Positions 44,436 to 52,979 of a stretch of 64,000 nucleotides of DNA are shown here, piece after piece. Source of the stretch: Kitasatospora setae KM-6054 (GTDB lineage Bacteria > Actinomycetota > Actinomycetes > Streptomycetales > Streptomycetaceae); contig NC_016109.1 in assembly GCF_000269985.1 (NCBI RefSeq), forward strand, positions 5,208,001 to 5,272,000, in the 5' to 3' direction. The position numbers were made by a program, and so were the translations under genes. Under the pieces are notes generated by a model. It was not told where the DNA came from. It saw only the letters and a list, made by a program, of their open reading frames with translations, and searched no databases. Each line of letters opens with the position of its first letter. Position 1 is the first letter of the stretch.

Positions 44436-45200
44436 ATGACCGGGAGCTACCCGGAGCTGGCCGGCCGCACGGCCGTGATCACCGGCGGTTCGCGCGGGAT
44501 CGGCGCGCACACCGCCAGGGCGTTCGCCGCGCAGGGCGCGTCGGTCTGCGTGGTCGGGCGGGACGAGGCGGCGCTGGCCGGCGTGGTCGCGGAGATCACC
44601 GCCGCGGGCGGCACCGCGCTGGCCGCCCCGGCCGACGTGACCGACGCCGCCGCGCTGGACGGGGTCCGGGCGGCCGTCGCCGAGCGGTTCGGGCCGGTGG
44701 ACGTGCTGGCCGCGTTCGCCGGCGGCCAGGGCTTCCCGGTGCCGAGCGCCGAGCTCACCGAGCAGCGCTGGCGCGAGGTGCTGGACTCCGACCTGACCTC
44801 GGTGTTCCTCACCGTCCGGGCCTTCCTGCCCGGCCTGCTGGAGCGCGGCGCGGGCACCGTCCTGACCATGTCCTCGGCGGCCGGTCGGCAGCCCAGCGGC
44901 GCCAACCTGGCGTACGGGGTGGCCAACGCGGGCGTGGTGATGCTGACCAGGCAGCTGGCCACCGAGCTCGGGCCGCACGGCATCCGGGTCAACTGCCTGG
45001 CCCCGTCCGCGATCCTGACCGAGCGGGTGACGGCCCGGATGCCCGCCGAGGTGCGGGCCAAGGTCGCCGCGACCCACCCGCTGGGCCGGCTCGGCACCCC
45101 GGCGGACGTCGCGGACGCCGCGCTGTTCCTGGCCTCCGACGGCGCGGGCTGGCTGACCGGCCTGACCGTCGACGTCGCGGGCGGCCGGATCACCAACTAG
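44436..45200 (+). CDS. Short-chain dehydrogenase/reductase
   Basis: The 254-aa enzyme has the Rossmann cofactor motif TGGSRGIGAH at about residues 15-24, and the active-site Tyr and Lys region (SSAAGRQPSGANLAYGVANAG). The tail is GWLTGLTVDVAGGRITN. It probably reduces or oxidises a ketone or alcohol with NAD(P). The usual YxxxK is AYGVAN, so the Lys is Asn; catalytic function is uncertain. The ATG at 44436 follows AGGGGAG. Confidence 0.82.
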   Translation: MTGSYPELAGRTAVITGGSRGIGAHTARAFAAQGASVCVVGRDEAALAGVVAEITAAGGTALAAPADVTDAAALDGVRAAVAERFGPVDVLAAFAGGQGFPVPSAELTEQRWREVLDSDLTSVFLTVRAFLPGLLERGAGTVLTMSSAAGRQPSGANLAYGVANAGVVMLTRQLATELGPHGIRVNCLAPSAILTERVTARMPAEVRAKVAATHPLGRLGTPADVADAALFLASDGAGWLTGLTVDVAGGRITN

Positions 45201-45218
45201 GGTCAAGGGAAGGGGGGT

Positions 45219-46157
45219 TCACTCCCAGTCCCAGCGCAGGCCGAGCAGGCAGGGCGGCAGGTCGGCGGCCACCAGGTGCGCGCAGTGGTGGCCGTCCAGG
45301 GTCAACTCCTCGATCTCCAGCGGGGACTGGCCCGGGGTGCGCTGGGTGAAGCGGTCGCAGCGGACGGGCAGCGCGGTCGGGTCGAAGGTCACCTGCAGGA
45401 CGTACTGCCCGGCGCCCGCGTTGAAGCCCCGGACGTACTCGTGGCTGGGTCCGGCCGACGGCGCCTCGTCGAAGCCGTAGCCGAGCAGGTGGGTGTCGCC
45501 GGTGCGCAGCCGGCGGTCCAGCAGCAGTTCGGCGACCAGCAGGTTCGCGGCCGGGTCGCGGCGGATCCGGCCCGGCCGGCAGTTCTCCTCGGCCCGGACC
45601 CGGACCCGTTCGATGTCGCCGCCCGGATCGCCCTGGTAGAGGGCCAGGTAGCGGTCGATGCCGTCGCGGTGCGCGCGCAGCACGTGCTGGGAGTCGCGGC
45701 GCAGCAGCCGCCGGTCCGGGCCGACCCGGATCCGCTCGATGTGGGTGATGGTGTGCAGCCCGGTGTCGGGCGGCCCGGACAGCACCGCGAGCAGCCCGTC
45801 GACCGCCTCGGCCGGGCTGATCAGGTCCCGGTACGGGCGCACCGCCGGCCCGGCCGGGGCCGGCCCGGGGGCGCTGCGGCGCGGGCCGAGCAGCCGGGTC
45901 AGCGAGTGCTCGGGCAGCTCCAGCACCTCCTCCAGCACCGCGACGGCGCGCAGCGACTCGGCCCGCTCCGGCCGCCGCAGCCCCTGCTGCCAGTAGCTCA
46001 GGCTGGTCACCCCGACCCGGACGCCGCGCTGCGCCAGCCGCTCGCGCAGCCGGTGCAGGGCGAGGCCGCGGGCGGCGATCGCCGCCCGCAGGGCGAGGTG
46101 GAACGGCCCGGTGCGCAGGGCGAGGGCCAGCTCGGGCGGTGCGGACGGCTGCTGCAA
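45219..46157 (-). CDS. XRE-type transcriptional regulator
   Basis: The 312-aa protein starts with a helix-turn-helix (LRAAIAARGLALHRLRERLA, then VGVTSLSYWQQGLRRPERAE) and continues as a large domain without recognised family, including YLALYQGDPGGDIERVRV and LLGYGFDEAPSAGP. The TTG at 46157 is preferred because AGGAGGTG lies six bases upstream; no ATG or GTG is available nearby in this frame. A perfect palindrome lies 33 bp upstream and could be its operator. Confidence 0.8.
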   Translation of the reverse strand: MQQPSAPPELALALRTGPFHLALRAAIAARGLALHRLRERLAQRGVRVGVTSLSYWQQGLRRPERAESLRAVAVLEEVLELPEHSLTRLLGPRRSAPGPAPAGPAVRPYRDLISPAEAVDGLLAVLSGPPDTGLHTITHIERIRVGPDRRLLRRDSQHVLRAHRDGIDRYLALYQGDPGGDIERVRVRAEENCRPGRIRRDPAANLLVAELLLDRRLRTGDTHLLGYGFDEAPSAGPSHEYVRGFNAGAGQYVLQVTFDPTALPVRCDRFTQRTPGQSPLEIEELTLDGHHCAHLVAADLPPCLLGLRWDWE

Positions 46158-46189
46158 CGGCCACCTCCTCGATCGACCGCGGTTTGACC

Positions 46190-46201
46190 GTGAATATTCA
46201 C
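46190..46201. promoter_or_regulatory. Perfect palindrome GTGAATATTCAC
   Basis: The 12-bp palindrome is AT-rich in a GC-rich context and lies 33 bp upstream of the TTG start of the XRE gene. It is a plausible autoregulatory operator. Confidence 0.6.
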
Positions 46202-46410
46202 ACCTCTGGGCCGCCCTGTCATCGGCCCGGACGATATCCGTGCTGCCCAGGGCCGTCGCGTTCACACCCGGGCCGGGCCCGTTCACACCCCGACTCCCTT
46301 GCCGGAGAAGGCCGTTGACCTGCGCACCGGCCCGGCCGGATGCTCGTCCAGCGCCGTCCGGACGCCGCCCCCCACATCCACTCCTCGCCCCTGCCAGGAG
46401 GACCACCCCC

Positions 46411-47079
46411 ATGCCACACCTCCCGATCCGGCTCCGCCGGACGGTCGCCGCACTCGCCCTGGGCGTCCTCGCCCCGGCGCTGAGCGTGGCCGCCACCACC
46501 CCCGCCCAGGCGGCCCCCGACACCGCCGCCCGGCACGAGGCCGCCGCGGCCGCCCCCGCCGCGGCGCAGGCCCCGGCGCTGGCCCCGGCGCTGGCCGGCA
46601 CCGCGCGGACCCTGAACATCACCATGCAGGCCCAGCAGCAGAGCAACTGGTGCTGGGCGGCGAGCGGCAACACCATCGCCACCTACTACGGCTACAGCTA
46701 CAGCCAGAACCAGTTCTGCAACCTCGCGTTCGGCCGCTCGGTCAACTCCAGCTGCCCCAACAGCCAGGCCAGCCTCGCCGAGGTGCAGAACGCGCTGTAC
46801 CGGATCGGCATCAGCAGCGGCTCGTACGTCAGCGGCTACCTGCGCTACACCACCGTGCAGGGCGAGATCGACGCCGGCCGGCCGGTCGAGACCCGGATCC
46901 AGTGGAGCTCCGGCGGCGGCCACATGAACGTCCTCTACGGCTACGACCTCAGCAACAACTGGCTGTACTGGGGCGACCCCTGGCCGTCCAACTACCGCTA
47001 CAACTGGGGCGACTACAACTACTACGTGAGCAACGGGTCGTTCTCCTGGACCCACTCCCTGTACCGGATCGGCGCGTGA
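46411..47079 (+). CDS. Secreted papain-like cysteine protease (C70-like)
   Basis: The 222-aa preprotein has a Sec signal peptide (LRRTVAALALGVLAPALSV, cleavage near AQAAPD) and an Ala/Pro-rich propeptide. The catalytic domain has NWCWAASGNTIATYYGY (nucleophile Cys) and GGHMNVLYGYD (catalytic His). This matches the AvrRpt2/C70-type papain fold. It probably acts outside the cell. CAGGAGG precedes the ATG at 46411. The next gene starts 11 bp after the stop. Confidence 0.85.
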   Translation: MPHLPIRLRRTVAALALGVLAPALSVAATTPAQAAPDTAARHEAAAAAPAAAQAPALAPALAGTARTLNITMQAQQQSNWCWAASGNTIATYYGYSYSQNQFCNLAFGRSVNSSCPNSQASLAEVQNALYRIGISSGSYVSGYLRYTTVQGEIDAGRPVETRIQWSSGGGHMNVLYGYDLSNNWLYWGDPWPSNYRYNWGDYNYYVSNGSFSWTHSLYRIGA

Positions 47080-47090
47080 GGAGCCCCGCC

Positions 47091-47930
47091 ATGAACAGCC
47101 GTCACCTCCGCGCCGCGACCGCCCTCGCCGCCGCCGCGCTCGCCCTCGCCCCCGCCCTCCTCCTCGCCCCGGCCGCGCACGCCGCCGACGGCCCGGCCGC
47201 GCCCGCCGCCGGCGACCTCGCCGCCGCCCGCAGCGCCACCCAACAGAGCGCCGTACTCGACCAGTTGGGCCACTTCTTCGCCCGCAAGGGCGTGCCGCCC
47301 ACCCAGCAGCTCGGCATCAGCGCCGCCGACGAGGCCAAGGCCGCGGCCGCCGCCGTACCCCGGCTCACCGGCGACACCGTGCCCGTCTACACCCTCAGCG
47401 CGGACTTCGTGGCGGGCCGGCCCGGAGCGAAGGTCGCCGAAGCCGGCTTCACCGCGACGGCCGCCGTCGCCGCCGACGGACAGCGCGCCTCGGTCTGGAG
47501 CGCCAAGCAGAACGGCGGCTGGCGGGTCGTCAACATCGCCTCCGGCAGCGACGAGACCGACTACGCGGCCGCGGCCGCCGCCGACGGCGGCACCGCCTTC
47601 CGCGAACCCCAGCTCGACGCCTGGTACGAACTCAAGGGCGACCGCGTCCTCCCGCTCGACGAGGACGCCCGCCGCTCGGTCGGCGCGCACGGCACCACCG
47701 TCGCCTCCTACCAGCAGCTCGTCCGGCAGCGCTACGGCGACAAGCTGCCCGGCTCCGGGTACGACGCCTCCGGCAAGGCGGGCGGCTTCGCCCTCCCGGA
47801 GACGACGGCCCCCGCCGGCTCGGACGGCCCGGTCGGCGCCCCGCTGGTCGCCGGCGCCGCGCTCGGGCTCACCGCGCTGGCCGGCACCGCGATCGGCCTG
47901 CGGCGGCGCAAGGGGCGCATCGCGTACTGA
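47091..47930 (+). CDS. Secreted, C-terminally anchored protein, partner of the protease
   Basis: The 279-aa protein has a signal peptide (MNSRHLRAATALAAAALALA to AAHAA), a soluble domain rich in Ala/Asp, a Pro/Thr linker and a C-terminal transmembrane helix followed by RRRKGRIAY. This resembles a surface-anchored protein. It is translationally close (11 bp) to the papain-like protease gene, so it may be its substrate, inhibitor or anchor. No family is recognised. Confidence 0.75.
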   Translation: MNSRHLRAATALAAAALALAPALLLAPAAHAADGPAAPAAGDLAAARSATQQSAVLDQLGHFFARKGVPPTQQLGISAADEAKAAAAAVPRLTGDTVPVYTLSADFVAGRPGAKVAEAGFTATAAVAADGQRASVWSAKQNGGWRVVNIASGSDETDYAAAAAADGGTAFREPQLDAWYELKGDRVLPLDEDARRSVGAHGTTVASYQQLVRQRYGDKLPGSGYDASGKAGGFALPETTAPAGSDGPVGAPLVAGAALGLTALAGTAIGLRRRKGRIAY

Positions 47931-47938
47931 TCGGGCGC

Positions 47939-47978
47939 ACCGCGCCGTACTGACCCGCACCGCGCCGCACTGACCCGC
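47939..47978. repeat. Tandem 20-bp repeat after the stop codon
   Basis: ACCGCGCCGTACTGACCCGC and ACCGCGCCGCACTGACCCGC lie head to tail, and a further partial copy follows. They resemble the last codons and stop of the gene before them (GCGTACTGA), as at 30781-30850. Confidence 0.7.
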
Positions 47979-47996
47979 ACTGACCCGCGCCGTGCC

Positions 47997-48037
47997 GTCC
48001 GCCGTTCCCCGGGACCCCGCCCCGGAGAACGGCGGAC
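47997..48037. terminator. Hairpin between convergent genes
   Basis: GTCCGCCGTTC pairs with GAACGGCGGAC around a 19-nt loop between the surface protein gene and the GlxA-type regulator. Confidence 0.65.
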
Positions 48038-48060
48038 GTGTGCCCGAGCCCGGCCCCGGC

Positions 48061-49023
48061 CTACCGCTTGCCCGCGAAGGTGCGGCGGTAGGCGAGCGGG
48101 GAGACCCCGATCGCGGTGTGCAGGTGCTGGCGGAGCGAGACGGGGTTGGCGAAGCCGACGCGGGTGGCGATCTGGTCGATGCTGAGGTCGGTCGCTTCGA
48201 GGAGCTGCCGGGCCAGGGCGACGCGCTGCTGGGTGAGCCAGCGGCCGGGGCTCTGGCCGGTCTCCTCGTGGAAGCGGCGGGCGAAGGTGCGGGGGCTCAT
48301 CGCGGCGTGGGCGGCGAGTGCGGCGAGGGTGTGCGGGAGGTGCAGCCGGGCGAGGGCCCAGGCGCGGGTGGGGGCGGTGCCGGTGGTGCCGGGGGCGGGG
48401 ACGGGGCGTTCGATGTACTGGGCCTGGCCGCCGTCGCGCCAGGGCGGGACGACGCAGATCCGGGCGGCCCGGTTGGCGGCGTCGGCGCCGTGGTCGGCGC
48501 GCAGCAGGTGGAGGAAGAGGTCGACGCCGGCGGCGGCGCCGGCCGAGGTGAGGATGTCGCCGTCGTCGACGAACAGCACGTCGGGGTCGAGCCGGACGCG
48601 CGGGAAGAGCGTGCGGAAGCGGTCGGCGAGCGCCCAGTGGGTGGTGGCGGGGCGGTCGTCGAGGAGGCCGGCCGCGGCGAGCACGAAGGCGCCGGTGCAG
48701 ATCGAGACCAGCCGGGTGCCGGGCCGGACCAGGGCGAGCGCGGCGCTGGCCGCCGGGTCGGGTTCGGCGGTGTCGGGGATCGGCCCGAACGGCGGGATCA
48801 CCACCGTGTCGGCGTCGGCCAGGACCTCGGGCCCGTGGTCGGGGGTGAGCGCGAAGTCGGCGTCGGTGCGGACCGGCCGGCCGTCGACGGTGCAGGTGGC
48901 CAGCTCGTACAGGCCGTCGGTGGAGCCGAAAACCCGCCGGGGGATGCCGAGTTCGAACGGGTACACGCCGTCCAGGGCGAGCACGGCGACCCGGTGCGGG
49001 GCGGACGTCGGGCTGGTGGCCAC
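48061..49023 (-). CDS. GlxA-type AraC regulator with DJ-1/PfpI domain
   Basis: The 320-aa regulator has an N-terminal DJ-1/PfpI domain (SICTGAFVLAAAGLLDDRPA with the nucleophile-elbow Cys, TTHWALADRF) and a C-terminal AraC double HTH (TLAALAAHAAMSPRTFARRF and SIDQIATRVGFANPVSLRQH). It is divergent from the oxidoreductase gene at 49108 with an 84-bp shared region and probably controls it. The GTG at 49023 is used, with CAGGAGGTG just upstream. Confidence 0.93.
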   Translation of the reverse strand: MATSPTSAPHRVAVLALDGVYPFELGIPRRVFGSTDGLYELATCTVDGRPVRTDADFALTPDHGPEVLADADTVVIPPFGPIPDTAEPDPAASAALALVRPGTRLVSICTGAFVLAAAGLLDDRPATTHWALADRFRTLFPRVRLDPDVLFVDDGDILTSAGAAAGVDLFLHLLRADHGADAANRAARICVVPPWRDGGQAQYIERPVPAPGTTGTAPTRAWALARLHLPHTLAALAAHAAMSPRTFARRFHEETGQSPGRWLTQQRVALARQLLEATDLSIDQIATRVGFANPVSLRQHLHTAIGVSPLAYRRTFAGKR

Positions 49024-49095
49024 GGGGGCACCTCCTGGCAGGATCCCATCGGACGGTGTCCATCTTGCCACTCCCGGCCGGTGCCCGGCGGCCGC

Positions 49096-49101
49096 CAGGC
49101 T
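49096..49101 (+). promoter_or_regulatory. CAGGCT -10-like box, leaderless start
   Basis: CAGGCT stands six bases (GGGGGC) before the ATG at 49108, the same arrangement as at 23777. Confidence 0.5.
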
Positions 49102-49107
49102 GGGGGC

Positions 49108-50136
49108 ATGAGCGACGAGACGATCCACCAGCCGACCCGCGCGACGACCCACCAGCCGACCTACCAGCCGACCCGCGAGACGACCGGCCAGGCCACGGCC
49201 ACCATGCGCGCGGTCGGCCAGGACGCCCTCGGCGGCCCCGAGGTGCTGCGGGTGGTGGAGCTGCCCCGGCCGGTGCCGGGCCCGAGCCAGCTGCTGGTGC
49301 GGGTGCGCGCGGCGGGGCTGAACCCGACCGACTGGCGGCACCGCGCCGCGAAGATCTTCCTGCCCGACCCCCCGTTCGTGCTCGGCTGGGACGTGGCCGG
49401 CACGGTCGAGGCGGTCGGCATCGGCGTCACCCTGTTCGCGCCCGGCGACGAGGTGTTCGGCATGCTGCCCTACCCGCACGGCGTCGGCTCGCACGCCGAG
49501 TACGCGGTCGGCCCGGCCCGGGCGTTCGTCCGCCGCCCCGACGCGGTGGACGTGGTGCAGGCGGGCGCGCTGCCGCTGGCCGCGCTGACGGCCTGGCAGG
49601 CGCTGGTCGACACCGCGCGGGTCCGGCCTGGTGACCGGGTGCTGGTGCACGCCGCCGCCGGCGGGGTCGGCCACCTCGCGGTGCAGATCGCCAAGGCCCG
49701 CGGCGCGTACGTGATCGGCACCGCCAGCGCGGGCAAGCACGCGTTCCTGCGCGGCATCGGGGTGGACGAGCCGGTCGACTACCAGGCGGTGGACTTCGCC
49801 GAGGCGGTCCGCGACGTCGACGTCGTGCTGGACACCATCGGCGGCGACTACCAGCTGCGCTCGCTGCGCACCCTGCGCCGGGGCGGCCTGCTGGTGTCGA
49901 TCCGGCCGGTCCCGGCCGAGGGCCTGGCCGAGGCGGCGGAGCGGCTCGGCGTGCGGACGGCGATGCTGCTGGTCGAGGCCGACCAGGAGGGCATGCGGGG
50001 CGTCGCCGACCTCGCCGAGCGCGGGCTGCTGCGGGCCGAGATCGCCGGGACGTTCGCGCTGGCCGACGCCGCGCGGGCGCACGCGGTGGGCGACGGCGGC
50101 CGGGTCACCGGCAAGCTGGTGCTGCTCGCCGACTGA
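49108..50136 (+). CDS. NADP-dependent quinone-type oxidoreductase (MDR family)
   Basis: The 342-aa enzyme belongs to the zinc-independent branch of the medium-chain dehydrogenase/reductase family. It has a GroES-like N-terminal domain (RAAGLNPTDWRHR, LGWDVAGTVEAVG) and the NADP-binding VLVHAAAGGVGHLAVQIAKAR. No zinc-ligand Cys set is present. The first 32 residues are a repetitive Thr/Gln/Pro stretch (HQPTRATTHQPTYQPT), unusual for the family; an internal ATG at 49204 would give the normal length. It is divergent from the GlxA-type regulator. Confidence 0.9.
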   Translation: MSDETIHQPTRATTHQPTYQPTRETTGQATATMRAVGQDALGGPEVLRVVELPRPVPGPSQLLVRVRAAGLNPTDWRHRAAKIFLPDPPFVLGWDVAGTVEAVGIGVTLFAPGDEVFGMLPYPHGVGSHAEYAVGPARAFVRRPDAVDVVQAGALPLAALTAWQALVDTARVRPGDRVLVHAAAGGVGHLAVQIAKARGAYVIGTASAGKHAFLRGIGVDEPVDYQAVDFAEAVRDVDVVLDTIGGDYQLRSLRTLRRGGLLVSIRPVPAEGLAEAAERLGVRTAMLLVEADQEGMRGVADLAERGLLRAEIAGTFALADAARAHAVGDGGRVTGKLVLLAD

Positions 50137-50172
50137 GCCCGGCGGCGGACCCCGGTCGGCGGCGGACTCCCG

Positions 50173-50829
50173 TCAGCGGGAGCCGAGTTCCTGCAGGTGC
50201 AGCAGCGAGCGGTCGAGCAGGTCGGCGAGGTCCTCGCGGGCGCCGCCGTCGGCCCAGTGCAGCGAGGTCTCGGTGAGGGCGGCGGAGACCGCGGCGGCGG
50301 TGATCCGCAGTTCGAGGGTCGGGGCGGCCAGGCCGGCCCGTTCGGTGAGCAGGTCGAGCAGCAGGCCGCGCGGCTGCCCGGAGCCCTCCAGCATCCGGGC
50401 CCGGACGGACGGCACGGACGTCGCCAGCCGCATCCGCCGGTACAGCTCGTCGCGCTCCACCGCGGCGATCCGGCGCACCAGCCCGACCAGCACCGTCCGG
50501 GCCGAGACCAGGAACGGCTCGTCCGCCGGCCGGGCCCGGATCGCCTCGGCCATCAGCGGGTCGTACTCGTCGGTGAGCAGCAGGTCCTCCTTGGTCGGGA
50601 AGTACCGGAAGAAGGTGGACGGGGAGACCTCCGCCGCGGCCGCGATCTGGTCGACGGTGGTGGCCTCCCAGCCCTGCTCGGCGAACAGCCGCATCGCCTC
50701 CCGGCGCAGCGACTGGCGGGTCTTCAGCTTCTTGCGCTCGCGCAGCGACAGCGGGGCCTCGACCAGCTCCTCCAGCGAGGAGGGGGCCGGGTCGGACGGG
50801 CGGGGCCGGGGGCTGCGCGGGGTGGTCAT
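50173..50829 (-). CDS. TetR-family transcriptional regulator
   Basis: The 218-aa regulator has the TetR helix-turn-helix (RREAMRLFAEQGWEATTVDQ then AEVSPSTFFRYFPTKEDLL) and a helical ligand-binding domain. The ATG overlaps the stop of the MFS gene by four bases (ATGA), so it is the second gene of one operon. It probably represses that operon through the dyad at 52492-52521, with the exported compound as inducer. Confidence 0.92.
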   Translation of the reverse strand: MTTPRSPRPRPSDPAPSSLEELVEAPLSLRERKKLKTRQSLRREAMRLFAEQGWEATTVDQIAAAAEVSPSTFFRYFPTKEDLLLTDEYDPLMAEAIRARPADEPFLVSARTVLVGLVRRIAAVERDELYRRMRLATSVPSVRARMLEGSGQPRGLLLDLLTERAGLAAPTLELRITAAAVSAALTETSLHWADGGAREDLADLLDRSLLHLQELGSR

Positions 50830-52475
50830 GCCGACGATTCTCCGGGATCACCCGCCGCCCGGGCCACCGGCCGCACCGGCCCGCCGGAGCCGGCCGGCAC
50901 CGGCGCGGGCACCGGGCCGGCGGGGTCGGCGGGGTCGGCGGGCGCCGGGTCGGTGCCGGGCATCCGGGCCGCGACCAAGGCGGCGGAGAGCACCGCGACG
51001 ATCCCGGCGACCAGCAGCACCAGCGTCATGCCGTGCAGGTAGGCGGCGTGCGCGGACGCGGCCAGCGCCGGGTCGCCGAGCCGGGCGGCGACCGCGTCGG
51101 CGGCGGTCACCGAGCCGCGGGCCGGCCGCGCGGCCGGGTCGGCGAGGCCGGAGACGTCCAGCTCGGCGCGGTAGCCGGCGGCCAGCAGGGCGCCGAAGGC
51201 GGCGACGCCGACCGCGCCGCCGACCTGCCGCAGGGTCTGCAGCAGCCCGGAGCCGACCCCGGCCTTGGCGGCGGGCAGCAGCAGCAGCGCGGAGGCGGTC
51301 GCGGTGATCAGCACCAGGCCGAGTCCGGTGCCGAACGGCACCAGCCACAGCGCCGTCCACCCGTAGCCGTCGCCGGCCGAGGTGCGGCTGCCCAGCAGCA
51401 GGGCCGCCCCGGTCAGGGCCAGGCCGGCGGCGATCACCGCGCGCGGCGAGGAACGGCGCACCAGCCGTTCGCCGGCCCGGGAGGCGATCAGCAGGCCGCC
51501 CATCATCGGCATCAGGCGCAGTCCGCTGCCGAGCGCGTCGGTGCCCAGCACGCTCTGGAAGTAGGCGGGCAGCACGAAGAAGCCGCCGAGCAGCACCACC
51601 GAGACCAGGGTGACGGCGACGGCGCACCAGCGGAACACCGGTTGGGCGAGCAGCCGCAGGTCGAGCATCGGGTGCGGGTGGCGGCGGCTGCGCCGGACCA
51701 GCCAGGCCAGTGCGAGGACCGAGCCGGCCAGCGCGGCGAGCACCCGGGCGTCCGCCCAGCCGAGGTCGCCGCCCTCGATGACGCCCCAGGTCAGCGCGGA
51801 CAGGCCGAGCGCGGCGAGGGCGGCGGCGAGCGGGTCGAGCCGGGGCGCGGCCGGGTCGGCGGACTCCGGGAGCAGCAGCAGGCAGGCGGCCGCGGCGAGC
51901 AGCACCAGCGGCACGTTCACCAGGAAGACCGCGTTCCACCGGAAGTGCCGCAGCAGCAGCCCGCCGACGATCGGGCCGAGCGGCACGCCGACCGCGGTCA
52001 TGGTGGTCAGCAGGGCGGTGGCGCGGCGCTGTTCGGCGGGCGGGAAGACGGCGGGGACCACCGCCATCGACATCGGCATCACGAACGCGGCGGCCAGCCC
52101 CATCGCGGCCCGGGCGGCGATCAGTTGGGCGGGCCCGCCGGCCAGGGTGCCGAGCAGCGAGGCCGCGCCGAACAGGCCGAGCCCGAGCACCAGGGTGCGG
52201 CGGCGGCCGAACCGGTCGCCGAGCAGTCCGGCGGGCAGCAGGGCGGCGGCGAACACCACCGTGTAGGCGTCGACGATCCACTGCTGCTGCCCGGTGCTCG
52301 CCTCCAACTGCCGGGCCAGGTCGGGCAGGGCGGTGTTCAGCACGGTGGTGTCGAAGCCGATCACCAGCGTGCTCAGCGCGACCGCGACCAGCGCGATCCA
52401 GCGCCGGGGGTGCGGGGCGGACGGCGTGGACGGCGTGGCCGGTGGGGACGGGGTGGCCGGTGGGGACGCGGACAT
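50826..52475 (-). CDS. MFS drug:H+ antiporter, 14 TM (DHA2)
   Basis: The 549-aa protein has about 14 transmembrane helices. It shows DTTVLNTALPDLARQLEAST and AALLPAGLLGDRFGRRR (motif A), as in EmrB/QacA-type antiporters. The N-terminus has repeats of SPPATP. It exports cytotoxic compounds using the proton gradient. The TetR gene follows with a four-base overlap. A dyad operator lies just upstream of the ATG. Confidence 0.92.
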   Translation of the reverse strand: MSASPPATPSPPATPSTPSAPHPRRWIALVAVALSTLVIGFDTTVLNTALPDLARQLEASTGQQQWIVDAYTVVFAAALLPAGLLGDRFGRRRTLVLGLGLFGAASLLGTLAGGPAQLIAARAAMGLAAAFVMPMSMAVVPAVFPPAEQRRATALLTTMTAVGVPLGPIVGGLLLRHFRWNAVFLVNVPLVLLAAAACLLLLPESADPAAPRLDPLAAALAALGLSALTWGVIEGGDLGWADARVLAALAGSVLALAWLVRRSRRHPHPMLDLRLLAQPVFRWCAVAVTLVSVVLLGGFFVLPAYFQSVLGTDALGSGLRLMPMMGGLLIASRAGERLVRRSSPRAVIAAGLALTGAALLLGSRTSAGDGYGWTALWLVPFGTGLGLVLITATASALLLLPAAKAGVGSGLLQTLRQVGGAVGVAAFGALLAAGYRAELDVSGLADPAARPARGSVTAADAVAARLGDPALAASAHAAYLHGMTLVLLVAGIVAVLSAALVAARMPGTDPAPADPADPAGPVPAPVPAGSGGPVRPVARAAGDPGESSA

Positions 52476-52491
52476 GGCGGAACCTCCATCG

Positions 52492-52521
52492 GAGAGTCTC
52501 AGTCAAATGACAGTAACTCTC
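52492..52521 (-). promoter_or_regulatory. 30-bp dyad, likely TetR operator
   Basis: GAGAGT and ACTCTC form the outer arms and GTCA and TGAC the inner arms of an imperfect dyad. The element starts 17 bp upstream of the MFS ATG in an otherwise GC-rich region and overlaps the expected promoter. Confidence 0.75.
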
Positions 52522-52689
52522 AAAAGATGGCGACCGTCAAGCGAAGAGCGACCTCCGGGATTCCCACCTCTGGAATTGACGCGTTGTTGATCCCCTGTTC
52601 GCCCTCGGAGCGTGCTGAACATGTCACTGTAGGTGGGGAGTTCTCTGACGACCTGTCAGAAGACCTGTCGGCCGGCGGGAGGTTTGCCA

Positions 52690-52962
52690 ATGGAGTACGG
52701 TGCGGCGCGGTTCTGGAGCGGCGTGGTCGGTGTGCTGGCCGCGGTGGCCGTCATAGCCGGGTACCTGCTGGGCGGAGCCCGCCTGGTCTGGGGCGTCTCC
52801 GCGGTCGAGGTGCTGGCGGTGATGGCCTGGGTCGGCTACCGGTTCCGGGGCCGGACCCACCAGCGGACGGCAGGCGAAGGGCCCGACGCGGCGCACTGCG
52901 AGCGCTGCCGGCGGGCCCGGGAGCGGCTGGAGGGCAGGGCCGTCCAGCCGGTCAGGTACTGA
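52690..52962 (+). CDS. Small membrane protein with CxxC tail
   Basis: The 90-aa protein has two transmembrane helices (WSGVVGVLAAVAVIAGYLL and LVWGVSAVEVLAVMAWVGY) and a soluble tail with HCERCRRARERL. No family is recognised. GGGAGG precedes the ATG at 52690. Confidence 0.75.
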   Translation: MEYGAARFWSGVVGVLAAVAVIAGYLLGGARLVWGVSAVEVLAVMAWVGYRFRGRTHQRTAGEGPDAAHCERCRRARERLEGRAVQPVRY

Positions 52963-52979
52963 CGGGGGGAGCTGGGGGT

